A DNA stretch of 64,000 bases from an uncultured Dehalococcoidia bacterium (GTDB taxonomy: Bacteria; Chloroflexota; Dehalococcoidia; Lucifugimonadales; UBA1123). Where the stretch lies: assembly GCA_958296105.1 (NCBI GenBank), contig OY282441.1, positions 2,191,800 through 2,255,799 on the forward strand, written 5' to 3'. Both the position numbers and the translations under genes were made by a program. Below, one piece after another: positions 43,097-51,661 of this stretch. Below the pieces are notes generated by a model that did no database searches, was not told the origin of the DNA, and saw only the letters and a program-made list of their open reading frames with translations. Every line of letters starts with the position of its first letter. The first letter of the stretch is position 1.

Positions 43097-44341
43097 CTAG
43101 AGAATCGCGCCCGCTTCCTGCATACGGCCAATGTCGCCCCAGTCATAACCCAGCTCGTCTATCAGGATCGACTCGGTATCCTGGCCCAGCTCCGGCGCCT
43201 CTTTCCAGACGCCGGCAGGCGTCTCGCTGAAGGTGACTGGGAAGCTGCACATCTTGACGTCGCCGATGACGGGGTGGGCGAACTCGGTTATGTAGTCGTT
43301 GGCGATCACCTGCGGGTCGTGTTCCAACTCCTCTATAGTCTGGACTTTGGCGAAGATCAGGTCTTCGTACTGGTTGAATATCTCCATCCACTCGTCAACG
43401 TTCTTCGTCTTGAATCGCTCGGAGATGATGGCGGTGAGCGCGGGCGACCCGGCGGACATCCCTCTTATGCTCCCGACCATGGGGTCGTTTATGAGGTCTT
43501 CCAATCCGAGCGCGGTTGCGAAGTCGGCCCAGTAGCGCTGGAACTGCGCGCTCATGAACTGTATCCAGCGCCCGTCCTTGCACTCGTAGGCGTTGACCAG
43601 AGGGTTCATCGGGTTGCTGCGGTCTGTCTGTCGATAGTAGAACCCGGAGAGAAGCTGCATACTGACCGCGAGGCCCTGAAGCCACATCGTGCTGCTCAGG
43701 TGAGAAGCGTCTACGCGCTGTCCAAGCCCGGTCACGTCTCTGGCGTGCAGCGCAGAGACCACGCCCAGGCACAGGATGATGCCTCCCATCTGGTCGGAGA
43801 CCGCCCCGGCGACGTATGACGGCTCGGAGCGTCCTGGTCCTGCGGCAGCCATCATTAGTCCCGACCGAGCCTGTCCGCATCCATCCAGCGAGGGCTTGGC
43901 TGAGTCCGGACCGACCGGCCCGTACCCTGTGCCGGATCCGTAGATCAGCCTCGGATTGATCTTGCTCAGCGTCTCGTAGTCCATCCCAAGCCGTTCGGGA
44001 ATGCCTTTGCGATAGTTCTCGATGAAGATATCCGCCCCTTCGACCAGCTTATGGACGATCTCGCGTCCCTCCTCGGTCTTGAGGTTAACGGCGATGCCGC
44101 GCTTGTTCCTGTTGCATGTCTCGAAGTAGGCGTTGCGGTCGCCAGCGAGCGCGATGGGACGCGAGCTCATCCTGGCAACGGCGCGCCCGATGTCGCCGTC
44201 TAGCGCCTCGATCTTGATTACGTCCGCGCCCATGTCGCCGAGCATCGAAGCCGCCAGCGGCCCGAACTGGTACATCGTCCAGTCCAGAACTCTGAGACCC
44301 TTCATAGGCCCGTCGACCCCGTTCGTCTTGGCAGTAGTCAT
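43097..44341 (-). CDS. CaiB/BaiF (family III) CoA-transferase
   Basis: 414 residues from ATG 44341; the upstream extension to 44512 is cysteine- and arginine-rich out-of-frame sequence. LRVLDWTMYQFGPLAASMLGDMGADVIKIEALDGDIGR is the usual N-terminal fold, followed by RNKRGIAVNLKTEEGREIVHKLVEGADIFIEN and RLGMDYETLSKINPRLIYGSGTGYG. Its C-terminus ends GYDWGDIGRMQEAGAI, the family's last helix. Fifth CoA-transferase gene of the window, separated from the others by 14 kb, and preceded by the Uma2 pair. Confidence 0.92.
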   Translation of the reverse strand: MTTAKTNGVDGPMKGLRVLDWTMYQFGPLAASMLGDMGADVIKIEALDGDIGRAVARMSSRPIALAGDRNAYFETCNRNKRGIAVNLKTEEGREIVHKLVEGADIFIENYRKGIPERLGMDYETLSKINPRLIYGSGTGYGPVGPDSAKPSLDGCGQARSGLMMAAAGPGRSEPSYVAGAVSDQMGGIILCLGVVSALHARDVTGLGQRVDASHLSSTMWLQGLAVSMQLLSGFYYRQTDRSNPMNPLVNAYECKDGRWIQFMSAQFQRYWADFATALGLEDLINDPMVGSIRGMSAGSPALTAIISERFKTKNVDEWMEIFNQYEDLIFAKVQTIEELEHDPQVIANDYITEFAHPVIGDVKMCSFPVTFSETPAGVWKEAPELGQDTESILIDELGYDWGDIGRMQEAGAIL

Positions 44342-44348
44342 GTTCTCT

Positions 44349-45167
44349 CTACTCCTCTCCCCGCGCTGCGCGCAGCTGCGCGCGCAGACGCTCGATCTCC
44401 GCATCCCTGTCTCGCAGCGAGGCGGTAGTTTCTTGCAGCGCGGTGTCTTTCTCTCGCAGCGATGCGGTAGTCTCTCGCAGCACTGCGACAGTCTCGCGCT
44501 GTGCTGTTGCAATCTCGCGCTGCGAGGCGGCAGTCTCGGCGTGGCTGAGAAGCCACTGACCGGAGAGCGGGTCGTACAGGCGCAGCTGGGAGTCGGGCAT
44601 TACGCAGATGTCCAGGCCCAGCGCCACGCTGCGGCCGCGCAGTATTCCCTGTTCGTCCGTGTACACGTGTATCGGCGTGTACACTCCGTTCTCCAGCCTG
44701 TCGCCGACCAGTGGGGGCGAGAAGAACTTGCCGCATTCGGGGTCGAAGCGCCAGTACTCCTCGACCTCTATCTCCTCGTAGATGTCGCGCTTCTCGGTGG
44801 CGTTACGCTCCCACGTGGATTCAGTGGCCACCTCCATTACGAAACGCGGCACGACTCCGCCCTCGTTCCATATCAGCCACGAGTAGCGCGGATGCTTGCC
44901 GCTCGCGCCGAACGCCGCGAACACGTCCGGCGCCACCCTGCGGCTGTTGTCTCCTCTGTAGTAGTAGACGAACATGTCGCCCGCCACGTACACGTCTGAG
45001 CGGTCGATGAACCACACCCTCAGAGTCGATACGGTATCGGTTATAGCGGAATACTGAAAGTCGTTTTCTGCCAATGGTTCACCGTCCGATGAGGGATACA
45101 CCACGCCGTCGACTATCTCGGCAGGCGAGGGGCGGTAGACGTCTATCTCGGCTGGACTTGTCGCCAT
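44349..45167 (-). CDS. Uma2-family nuclease with C-terminal coiled coil, copy 1
   Basis: 272 residues. The PD-(D/E)XK-like Uma2 core (about residues 30-190) has RRVAPDVFAAFG, FVMEVATEST and the following KRDIYEEIEVEEYW segment, as in the DUF820 family expanded in cyanobacteria and Chloroflexota. The last ~60 residues are a charged heptad-type coiled coil with the unit RETTASLREKDTALQ. Function of the family is unsettled, though a restriction-endonuclease fold is established. It is one of two tandem copies; the gene at 45272-46216 is longer by three 14-residue units. Confidence 0.85.
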   Translation of the reverse strand: MATSPAEIDVYRPSPAEIVDGVVYPSSDGEPLAENDFQYSAITDTVSTLRVWFIDRSDVYVAGDMFVYYYRGDNSRRVAPDVFAAFGASGKHPRYSWLIWNEGGVVPRFVMEVATESTWERNATEKRDIYEEIEVEEYWRFDPECGKFFSPPLVGDRLENGVYTPIHVYTDEQGILRGRSVALGLDICVMPDSQLRLYDPLSGQWLLSHAETAASQREIATAQRETVAVLRETTASLREKDTALQETTASLRDRDAEIERLRAQLRAARGEE

Positions 45168-45271
45168 AGTCGTTTCTCCTCCATATCGAATATGCCAGCG
45201 TATCGGTCACACCGGCGGTCGCAGATCGCGCCACTCCGTCGCCCGCTCGTATGCGTGGCCCTGCTTTTTCT
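45168..45271. pseudogene. Spacer containing a copied 3' end of the amidase gene
   Basis: Bases 45211-45260 match 46261-46310 at 49 of 50 positions; the latter is the true end of the amidase gene (residues GHAYEQATEWRDLRPPV region). From 45262 on the sequence instead matches the 3' flank of Uma2 copy 1 (44346-44370, tctctac-cctctccccgcgc). It is thus the junction of a tandem duplication, left with a useless amidase fragment. Confidence 0.8.
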
Positions 45272-46216
45272 CTACCCCTCTCCCCGCGCTGCGCGCAGCA
45301 GACGCTCGATTTCCGCATTCCTCTCTCGCAGACGCTCGATTTCCGCATCCCTATCTTGCAGCGTGGCGACAGTCTCTTGCAGCGCGGCATCCCTATCTCT
45401 CAGCGTGGCGGCAGTCTCTTGCAGCGATGCGGTAGTTTCTTGCAGCGCGACGTCTTTCTCTTGCAGCGATGCGGTAGTTTCTTGCAGCGCGGTGTCTTTC
45501 TCTCGCAGCGATGCGGTAGTCTCTCGCAGCACTGCGACAGTCTCGCGCTGCGCTGTTGCAATCTCTCGCTGCGAGGCGACAGCCTCTGCGGGGCTGAGAA
45601 GCCACTGGCCGGAGAGTGGATCGTACAGGCGCAGTTGGGAGTCGAGCATTACGCAGATGTCCAGGCCCAGCGCCACGCTGTGGCCGCGCAGTATTCCCTG
45701 TTCGTCCGTGTACACGTGTATCGGCGTGTACAATCCGTTCTCCAGCCTGTCGCCGACCAGCGGGGGCGAGAAGAACTTGCCGCCCTCGGGGTCGAAGCGC
45801 CAGTACTCTTCGACCTCCATCTCCTCGTAGATGTCGCGCTTCTCGGTGGCGTCGCGCTTCCACGAGGATTCAGCGGCCACCTCCATTACGAAACGCGGCA
45901 CGACTCCGCCCTCGTTCCATATCAGCCACGAGTAGCGCGGATGTTTGCCGCTCGCGCCGAACGCCGCGAACACGTCCGGCGCCACTCTGCGGCTGTTGTC
46001 TCCTCGGTAGTAGTAGACGAACATGTCGCCCGCCACGTACACGTCGGAGCGGTCGATGAACCACGCCCTCAGAGTCGATACGGTATCGGTTATAGCGGAA
46101 TACTGAAGGTCGTTTTCTGCCAATGGTTCACCGTCCGATGAGGGATACACCACGCCGTCGACTATCTCGGCAGGCGATGGGCGGTAGGCGTCTATCTCGG
46201 CTGGACTTGTCGCCAT
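45272..46216 (-). CDS. Uma2-family nuclease with longer C-terminal coiled coil, copy 2
   Basis: 314 residues. The core is nearly identical to copy 1 (for instance MATSPAEID at the start, GDMFVYYYRGDNSRRVAPD, FSPPLVGDRLENG), with about a dozen substitutions. The coiled coil is longer by exactly 42 residues, i.e. three extra double-heptads of the type LQETTASLQEKDVA. Its position directly after the amidase gene suggests this is the parental copy. The nucleotide repeat behind the tail is at about 45300-45560. Confidence 0.85.
   Translation of the reverse strand: MATSPAEIDAYRPSPAEIVDGVVYPSSDGEPLAENDLQYSAITDTVSTLRAWFIDRSDVYVAGDMFVYYYRGDNSRRVAPDVFAAFGASGKHPRYSWLIWNEGGVVPRFVMEVAAESSWKRDATEKRDIYEEMEVEEYWRFDPEGGKFFSPPLVGDRLENGLYTPIHVYTDEQGILRGHSVALGLDICVMLDSQLRLYDPLSGQWLLSPAEAVASQREIATAQRETVAVLRETTASLREKDTALQETTASLQEKDVALQETTASLQETAATLRDRDAALQETVATLQDRDAEIERLRERNAEIERLLRAARGEG
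45300..45560 (-). repeat. 42-bp module repeat encoding double heptads
   Basis: Within Uma2 copy 2 the pattern tcttgcagcga/gcg... recurs about every 21 or 42 bp, encoding units such as LQETTASLQEKDxA. Copy 1 carries three fewer 14-codon units (equivalent region about 44380-44520). Variable-number coding repeats of this kind change coiled-coil length. Confidence 0.7.
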
Positions 46217-46256
46217 AGTCGTTTCTCCTCCACGTCGAATATGCCCAGCGCATCGG

Positions 46257-47660
46257 TCACACCGGCGGTCGCAGATCGCGCCACTCCGTCGCCTGCTCGT
46301 ATGCGTGGCCCACCCTCACCAGCAGCCGCTCCGACAGGCGCTTGCCCACGAACTGCAAGCTCAGCGGCATACCGTCTCCGCTGAGTCCGCACGGGACGGA
46401 CAGGGTTGGGTATCCGTTGAAGTCGTATGGGACGGTGTAGCGCTGGAACGAAGTCCCGCGCCTCCGATCCATCTCACCATACAGCATCTCCGGCGTGACC
46501 GGATACGCCGGGCCTATGGTGGACGGACACGCCATGACGTCGATGTCGCCGAACGCCTCGCGCACCAGACCGCTGCACTCGGCGCGCATGTTGTTCGCCT
46601 CGGCGTAGTCCGCGCCCGACTTCTGCGCGCCGAGGTCGAGCCAGCCTCTAAACCAGGGTCCGTAGTCGTCTCGCCTCTCGGGGTAGCTCTCGCGGTGCGC
46701 CGCCACCGCCTCGGCTGAGCATAGAACGGGCCACGCGGCTAGGTACTTGTCCACGTTCGGCATCTGAATGTCTACGATCTCCGCGCCGAGCGAGCGCAAG
46801 ACTTCCACCCCGTCCAGCACCGCCTTCGCCAGATCGGGGTCGACTCCATCGGTAACGTGATGCTCGTCCACCCCTATCCTGACGCCCGATATGCCCCCGT
46901 CCATGCCGTCCAGATAGTCCGGCACGGGATCGGAGAGCGACGTTGGATCGCGCGGATCGTATCCGGCAAGGGCTTGGAGCATGATGGCGGCGTCCGCCGA
47001 GCTGCGTGTCATTGGGCCAACGTGGTCGAGCGACTCGGCGAGTGCGATAACACCGTAGCGGCTGACGCGCCCCCAAGTTGGCTTCAGCCCGACTATGCCG
47101 CACGCGGCGGCGGGAAATCGAATCGAGCCGCCGGTGTCGCTGCCGAGAGAGCCGTAGCACAGCCCGGCGGCGGTCGCCGCGCCCGACCCGCTCGAAGACG
47201 AGCCAGCCCAGCGCTCGCTGTTCCACGGATTGAGAGGTATCTGGAACTCGGGGTTGTAGCCGCCCATCGCGCCCTCGGTCAGGTTGAGCTTGCCGAGCAG
47301 AACCGCGCCTGCGGCCTCGAGTCTGGCAACGACGGTCGAGTCGAACTCGGGAACGTGGCTCGCATAGACCTTCGAGCCGCCCATGGTGCGAACGCCTTTG
47401 GTGAAGCACAGGTCCTTGACCGCGATGGGGACGCCGTGCAGCGGGCCTCTGTAGTTCCCGTCCGCGATCTCGCGCTCGGCGGCGCTCGCGCTTGCCATAG
47501 CGTGGTCGCCCATCACGGTGGCGTAACTCTTGAGATGGCCGTCGAGCGCGGAGATACGGTCGAGCATCGCTGTCGCAGCCTCTACGGGCGACAGCTCGCG
47601 CGACTCTATCAGCCTTGCCGTCTCGGTGATCGTCTTGTAGTGAAGCGGCGCCTCGGACAT
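46257..47660 (-). CDS. Amidase (amidase signature family)
   Basis: Hydrolyses amides through a Ser-cisSer-Lys triad. 467 residues, normal for the family. Lys82 lies in GVPIAVKDL, the cis-Ser at about 155 in WAGSSSSGSGAA, and the nucleophile Ser179 in GSDTGGSIRFPA. It resembles GatA but no gatB or gatC is nearby, and the substrate may be any amide. The start is ATG 47660. Its 3' end was copied to 45211-45260 in the duplication described for the Uma2 genes. Upstream on the same strand is an SDR gene. Confidence 0.92.
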   Translation of the reverse strand: MSEAPLHYKTITETARLIESRELSPVEAATAMLDRISALDGHLKSYATVMGDHAMASASAAEREIADGNYRGPLHGVPIAVKDLCFTKGVRTMGGSKVYASHVPEFDSTVVARLEAAGAVLLGKLNLTEGAMGGYNPEFQIPLNPWNSERWAGSSSSGSGAATAAGLCYGSLGSDTGGSIRFPAAACGIVGLKPTWGRVSRYGVIALAESLDHVGPMTRSSADAAIMLQALAGYDPRDPTSLSDPVPDYLDGMDGGISGVRIGVDEHHVTDGVDPDLAKAVLDGVEVLRSLGAEIVDIQMPNVDKYLAAWPVLCSAEAVAAHRESYPERRDDYGPWFRGWLDLGAQKSGADYAEANNMRAECSGLVREAFGDIDVMACPSTIGPAYPVTPEMLYGEMDRRRGTSFQRYTVPYDFNGYPTLSVPCGLSGDGMPLSLQFVGKRLSERLLVRVGHAYEQATEWRDLRPPV

Positions 47661-47720
47661 CGGGCAAACCTCCTGCGATGTATCTTGCTCGCGGCTGCTG
47701 CGTGCTGTATCTCGCTCGTT

Positions 47721-48473
47721 CTACTGCGCTGTTACGCCGCCGTCTATCACCATCTCGCTGCCGGTCATAAAAGACGCCTCATCCGATGCGAGGAACAGGA
47801 CGCCGTATGCTATCTCGTCCGCGTCTGCGTATCTGCCCAGCGGCGTTCGCTGCTCGGTCAGCTGTCGCCTTTCGGGATCCGCCCATCCGCGCTCTGTCAT
47901 CGCCGTCATAACGGGGCCGGGGTGGACGGAGTTGCACCTTATGCCCTCTTTGGCGTACTGAATGGCGGTGGACTTGGTGAGGATTCGCACCGCGCCTTTG
48001 GATGCGTTGTATCCCGGGTGTATCGTCTCCTGTCCGACCATGCCGGATATGGACGAGATGTTGATGATGGATCCGCCGCCGGCCTTCCTCATTTCGGGAA
48101 TGACCGCGCGCGTGCCGAGGAATACACCCTTCGCGTTGACGTCCATCACCCTGTCCCACTCCTCGACGGTGGCGTCGTCTCCGGCGCTCCAGATGGCGAT
48201 GCCCGCGTTGTTGACCAGAATATCCACCTTGCCGAAGCGCGAAACGGCGGTCTCGACCGCGCTGTTCCAAGAGTCTTCGTCAGTCACGTCCAGCGTGACG
48301 TACAGCGCCTCTCCGCCCGCCTCCGCTATCTCGGCCTCTACCTTCTTGCCGTCCTCATCGAGTATGTCTCCAAAGACGACCTTAGCGCCCTCTCGCGCGA
48401 ACATCTTCGCCTCTGCCGCGCCCTGCCCTCGCGCGCCTCCGCTTATGATTGCGACTTTGCCTTCCAACCTCAT
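47721..48473 (-). CDS. Short-chain dehydrogenase/reductase (SDR)
   Basis: 250 residues, classical SDR. Cofactor motif GGARGQG at 12-18 (slightly unusual for TGxxxGxG), the structural NNAG in DILVNNAGIAIW, catalytic Ser in INISSISG, and the active-site YNASK. The C-terminal MTGSEMVIDGGVTAQ is the usual end. NAD(P)-dependent oxidation of an alcohol is expected; the acidic residue after the second strand (GDILDED) favours NAD. Adjacent to the amidase, 60-bp gap. Confidence 0.9.
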   Translation of the reverse strand: MRLEGKVAIISGGARGQGAAEAKMFAREGAKVVFGDILDEDGKKVEAEIAEAGGEALYVTLDVTDEDSWNSAVETAVSRFGKVDILVNNAGIAIWSAGDDATVEEWDRVMDVNAKGVFLGTRAVIPEMRKAGGGSIINISSISGMVGQETIHPGYNASKGAVRILTKSTAIQYAKEGIRCNSVHPGPVMTAMTERGWADPERRQLTEQRTPLGRYADADEIAYGVLFLASDEASFMTGSEMVIDGGVTAQ

Positions 48474-48564
48474 GGCGTCTCCTTCCGTGAGAGCTTGTCT
48501 TCGAACTCAGTTCTGACCGCACCCCATGTTCTGCGTATCCCGGTCGTCCATGCCGCGCCGCGCT

Positions 48565-49623
48565 TCAGCCCGCGGCCATGGGGTACACGTGACGGCTTCT
48601 CGAAAGCTCCAGCGGCAGCTTGGAGCGTGTCCAAGACTCGCCGCCGTCTCCGCTGGCGTAGAAGTGTCCGTAGCCGGTGACGCAGTAGACGTTGGACGGA
48701 GCGGCGCGGTCTATGGCGATCTGGAACATTCGGCTTGGGGGTGTGTCTCCGATGTCGAGCCGCTCCCAGCTCTCGCCGGTGTCTCGGCTTCTGAACAGCG
48801 CGCCTGCCTCCTGCGTGCCGGCGGGCGCTCCGCCGCCGCCCGCGCCCGCTGCAAGATACAGAGTCTTGGGGTCGTCAGGCGCTACGATCAGCCCTCGACA
48901 GTAGGAGCCGCCCGGAAACATCTCACCGAACCTGACATGCTCCCAGCGCCTCCCCCTGTCGCGGCTCCTGAACATCGCCACTTGCGCGATGATGAAGACC
49001 GTTCCCGGAGCCTCGCGGCTGACCTGAACGCCGTGCAGATCCACGGTGTGGTTCTCGGTGTACAGCCCGTCCGTTATCGAGTCCCAGCTGTCCCCGCCGT
49101 CTCGGCTGGCGAGCAGCCCGCCGACCTCGATGGATGCGTACACGTCCGACGGATTGGACGGGTCGGCTGCTATGCCTATTACACGCTTCGCCAGAGGCGG
49201 CATGTAGGTCGTGACCATAGGGTAGCGCACCCTGTCGGTGTTCGTCCGCGCCCAGCTTTCGCCGCCGTCTTCCGATCTGTAGATCGAACACGGCTCGTAG
49301 CCGGCGTAGATCACGTTCGGATCGTCTGGATGGAACGCCAGCGACCACACGTCCATTCCGTCCCTCGGCGACTCCAGCGCCTCCCAGTGGTCGCCTCTGT
49401 CGTCGCTTCGATAGACGCCAAGCTGTGTTCCCGCGTACACCACGGCGGGGTTGTGTGGATGCACGAGCAGCGCGCGCGCCTGCGGCTCGCTGGGCAGCCC
49501 GTTCGTGACGCTCACCCACTCGCCATCGCCCTCGGCGCGGCGTAGCAGTCCGCCTTCGGCGATGTTGTCGCCCTCTCCCGCAAGCCCGATATATACGTAA
49601 GTCCGATGCCCATTCGCCGACAT
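48565..49623 (-). CDS. Asp-box (BNR/sialidase-like) beta-propeller protein
   Basis: 352 residues with six Asp-box motifs of the form S-x-D-x-G-x-x-W: SDDRGDHW, SEDGGESW, SRDGGDSW, SRDRGRRW, SRDTGESW and SGDGGESW. They are spaced about 40-55 residues apart, as in sialidase or VPS10-type propellers. The catalytic arginine triad of true sialidases is not apparent, so this is probably a binding or scaffold propeller rather than a glycosidase. No signal peptide. It lies 31 bp after the cupin gene on the same strand. Confidence 0.85.
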   Translation of the reverse strand: MSANGHRTYVYIGLAGEGDNIAEGGLLRRAEGDGEWVSVTNGLPSEPQARALLVHPHNPAVVYAGTQLGVYRSDDRGDHWEALESPRDGMDVWSLAFHPDDPNVIYAGYEPCSIYRSEDGGESWARTNTDRVRYPMVTTYMPPLAKRVIGIAADPSNPSDVYASIEVGGLLASRDGGDSWDSITDGLYTENHTVDLHGVQVSREAPGTVFIIAQVAMFRSRDRGRRWEHVRFGEMFPGGSYCRGLIVAPDDPKTLYLAAGAGGGGAPAGTQEAGALFRSRDTGESWERLDIGDTPPSRMFQIAIDRAAPSNVYCVTGYGHFYASGDGGESWTRSKLPLELSRSRHVYPMAAG

Positions 49624-49654
49624 TCTTCACCTCCAATGTCCACTGGCCGCCCAC

Positions 49655-49990
49655 CTAATCCACCGGAATCGCCACCGAGACCCTCGGCACGTCGCTCACG
49701 GCGTGGGTGGTGTGTCCCTGCCCGGTGAGGTCGTCCGCCAGCATCACGTTCCCCGCGCCGAAGCGTCGGAGGGTTCCGTCGCCCAGCCCGATCTCCACCT
49801 CGCCGGAGAGCGTGATGATGAACTGTCTGCGCGGCGCCGGGTGCCAGTCTATGAACTTGCCCGGCTCGTCGTGCCGAAACATGACTCCTGTCGCGTCCTT
49901 GAGCTTGCCCCATGGGAACTCGCCGCTGTCCATATCGAGCTCCTCGAAGTGCGATTGTCCGTCTTCACCTGTGTAGAGTCGAGTAATCAC
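49655..49990 (-). CDS. Cupin-domain protein
   Basis: 111 residues from GTG 49990, chosen because GGGAGG is six bases upstream (the frame is open to 50182). The cupin barrel is suggested by KFIDWHPAPRRQFIITLSGEVEIGLGDGTLRRFGAGNVMLADDLTGQGHTTHA-type order: a first motif with W-H and a second with the GxHTTH-like end. Usually binds a metal and a small ligand. Function unassigned. It is divergent from the HIT gene; the 172-bp gap between them contains TATACT (50019-50024) but no clear promoter. Confidence 0.75.
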   Translation of the reverse strand: MITRLYTGEDGQSHFEELDMDSGEFPWGKLKDATGVMFRHDEPGKFIDWHPAPRRQFIITLSGEVEIGLGDGTLRRFGAGNVMLADDLTGQGHTTHAVSDVPRVSVAIPVD

Positions 49991-50162
49991 CGCCAGCCTC
50001 CCGAATTTGTGGATATGAGCATATACTACAATGGCGGGCGCATTATGTGAATCAGAGCGCGGGAGCGTTCGGGGAATCGGGTTGTACTGCCAGCCCGTCG
50101 CTGGCGCGCGAGTCACAGGATGCGCGCAAGGTACGACTGTATGCGGCGAATGGAGGCCGAGA

Positions 50163-50687
50163 GTGTCGATCGATCTGCCCAAGAGTCCGAGGGGGGCGCG
50201 GCTGGGAGACCGCCCCGCCCCGTGTGGCTACTGCTACTTCTGCGAAGTCATAGCAGGCCGCGAGGAGAAGGGGATAGTGGAGGAGACGGACGCCACGCTG
50301 ACGCTGGTGAACTGGAACCAGTTCGAGCTGGGACAGGTGTACGTGATCCCACGTCGGCACGCGGCTACGCTGTTCGACCTCACCGACGAGGAGGCCGCCG
50401 CCGTCATGCGCGCCATCCGCAGGGTGGCAGAGGCTCAGATGCGCGCCTACGACCCGGACGGGCTGAACCTGATACAGAACAACGGAGTCTCGGCTGGGCA
50501 GTCAGTGCCGCACTTCCACGTTCACGTCGTCCCCAGGCGCAAGGCGGACAGCAACTGGGGAAACGGCCCGCCGCACATCGCTGAGATCGAAGGCAAGCAG
50601 CCGCTGGAGCCTGCGCGCCCATACCGCATCACCACGCAGCGAGAGCATGAGATAGCCGCGCAGATCAGGCAGCGTATGGGCGGCTAA
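50163..50687 (+). CDS. HIT-family nucleotide hydrolase/transferase
   Basis: 174 residues from GTG 50163 (SD TGGAGG six bases upstream; frame open to 50031). The HIT motif HFHVHVVPR contains the three histidines with the nucleophile histidine in the middle; a CGYCYFC cluster near residue 22 could bind zinc, as in several HIT proteins. Members hydrolyse dinucleoside polyphosphates or AMP-derivatives. Its last bases overlap the convergent VapC gene by four. Confidence 0.92.
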   Translation: MSIDLPKSPRGARLGDRPAPCGYCYFCEVIAGREEKGIVEETDATLTLVNWNQFELGQVYVIPRRHAATLFDLTDEEAAAVMRAIRRVAEAQMRAYDPDGLNLIQNNGVSAGQSVPHFHVHVVPRRKADSNWGNGPPHIAEIEGKQPLEPARPYRITTQREHEIAAQIRQRMGG

Positions 50688-51130
50688 GACTCAGGATCCA
50701 GTGTCGCCAGATTCTCGACCCGCGCGGCTTCTAGAAGACGCCGATCAGCGCAGACGAAGACAGGCGCCTCTTGAGATGCTGCCCTGAGAGTCAGGCAAGA
50801 TGCGAGCTGGATGGCGTCGTATGCCCTCAGAAAGTGCTGTCCGACTAGGTTGCAAGCTAAATAGATGACAGAATCGCTGATTGTTTGACGCAAGAATCTC
50901 GTTCTGATGTGAAGATCGAACCGGGTCACGATCTGGTCTGCCACGTCATCTTCGAAGTCGCCGGCTGATTGCCGCCTGCGAATGGCCGAGTGAAACTCGA
51001 CTTGCGCGATGCCGCACACCGCTAGCTGATGGGCCTCTGGCGCAGATGCCAACTGCAGCATACGCTCACTGCCTCGCTCCCACACGTAGAGCTTGACCAG
51101 CGCGCTCGTATCCAAGTAGAGAAGCGCCAA
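50684..51130 (-). CDS. VapC-like PIN-domain ribonuclease (toxin candidate)
   Basis: 148 residues. The PIN core acidic residues are seen: D8 in YLDTSALVKL, a middle E in VEFHSAIRR, and the D-A-I-Q-L-A pattern (RAYDAIQLAS), with CADRRLLEAA near the end. TTG start directly after the partner's TGA, with GGAGAG upstream. VapC toxins cut tRNA or other RNA and are held in check by a cognate antitoxin. The gene just upstream is a candidate, but it is not a known type. Confidence 0.82.
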   Translation of the reverse strand: MALLYLDTSALVKLYVWERGSERMLQLASAPEAHQLAVCGIAQVEFHSAIRRRQSAGDFEDDVADQIVTRFDLHIRTRFLRQTISDSVIYLACNLVGQHFLRAYDAIQLASCLTLRAASQEAPVFVCADRRLLEAARVENLATLDPES

Positions 51131-51490
51131 TCAGCGTCTCTCCTGAATCACAGTCTGCGATAATGCCTGCCCTCGAATCTCGACCGGTGAGAAAGTGTCC
51201 AGACCAGAGTCGGTATCTTCGAGCGAGTCGATCACCTCGCTATGTCCTCGGTTCAGATGGATAGCCGTTACCGGAGGGGTTGCCGGAACAGGAGCGGGAG
51301 CTACGAATCTGAGCCTAATCTCTCCCATCGCTGGCTGCCAGCTGTCACGTGGCGCATCGCTGCGCTTCTTGCGATCCATCTCGATGATATCGACCTTGAC
51401 GTCATACCCGATAGTTTGAGGCAGATGTGTCCGAATAGATGTCCCTATTGTGCGCTCTAACTCTAGTTTGGCGTCGCGTATGGTGATCAT
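51131..51490 (-). CDS. Candidate antitoxin partner of the PIN protein
   Basis: 119 residues, ending immediately before the VapC-like gene. Begins MITIRDAKLELERTIGTS, continues with basic and acidic stretches, and has a mid-part of proline/valine (APAPVPATPP) followed by an acidic linker. I do not recognise a DNA-binding ribbon-helix-helix, AbrB or Phd fold, so calling it an antitoxin rests on gene order and size only. It could also be a conserved neighbour of other function. Confidence 0.55.
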   Translation of the reverse strand: MITIRDAKLELERTIGTSIRTHLPQTIGYDVKVDIIEMDRKKRSDAPRDSWQPAMGEIRLRFVAPAPVPATPPVTAIHLNRGHSEVIDSLEDTDSGLDTFSPVEIRGQALSQTVIQERR

Positions 51491-51532
51491 TCACTCATCT
51501 TCCATATCGGTCATGGCGCAGGTGGCCGCTGG

Positions 51533-51603
51533 CTGCCCGACCAGGATTCGAACCTGGGTTAGAGGATCCAAAGTCCCCTGTGCTGCCACTACACCACCGG
51601 GCA
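51533..51603 (-). tRNA. tRNA-Gln (TTG)
   Basis: 71 nt read on the minus strand. It folds as a cloverleaf: acceptor TGCCCGG with TCGGGCA, D arm GTG/CAC, anticodon stem GGGGA/TCCTC with loop CTTTGGA (anticodon TTG), and T arm CCAGG/CCTGG around TTCGAAT. CCA follows in the template at 51530-51532, so the tail appears genome-encoded. Lies between the PIN pair and a DUF5808-like gene. Confidence 0.92.
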
Positions 51604-51661
51604 GGGGTCTTTCGGAGGCGGACACGAACGCGATGAAGAAGCGTCCGAGACTGCCGCGCGG

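Noticed and set aside
45300-45560. CRISPR-like regular repeats
   Set aside because: The period is 21/42 bp with no unique spacers, and it keeps an open frame; it is a coiled-coil coding repeat.
45251-46141. A 296-codon open frame on the plus strand opposite Uma2 copy 2
   Set aside because: It is the antisense of a repetitive coding region; the Uma2 frame matches a known family and has a normal start, and the plus frame resembles no protein.
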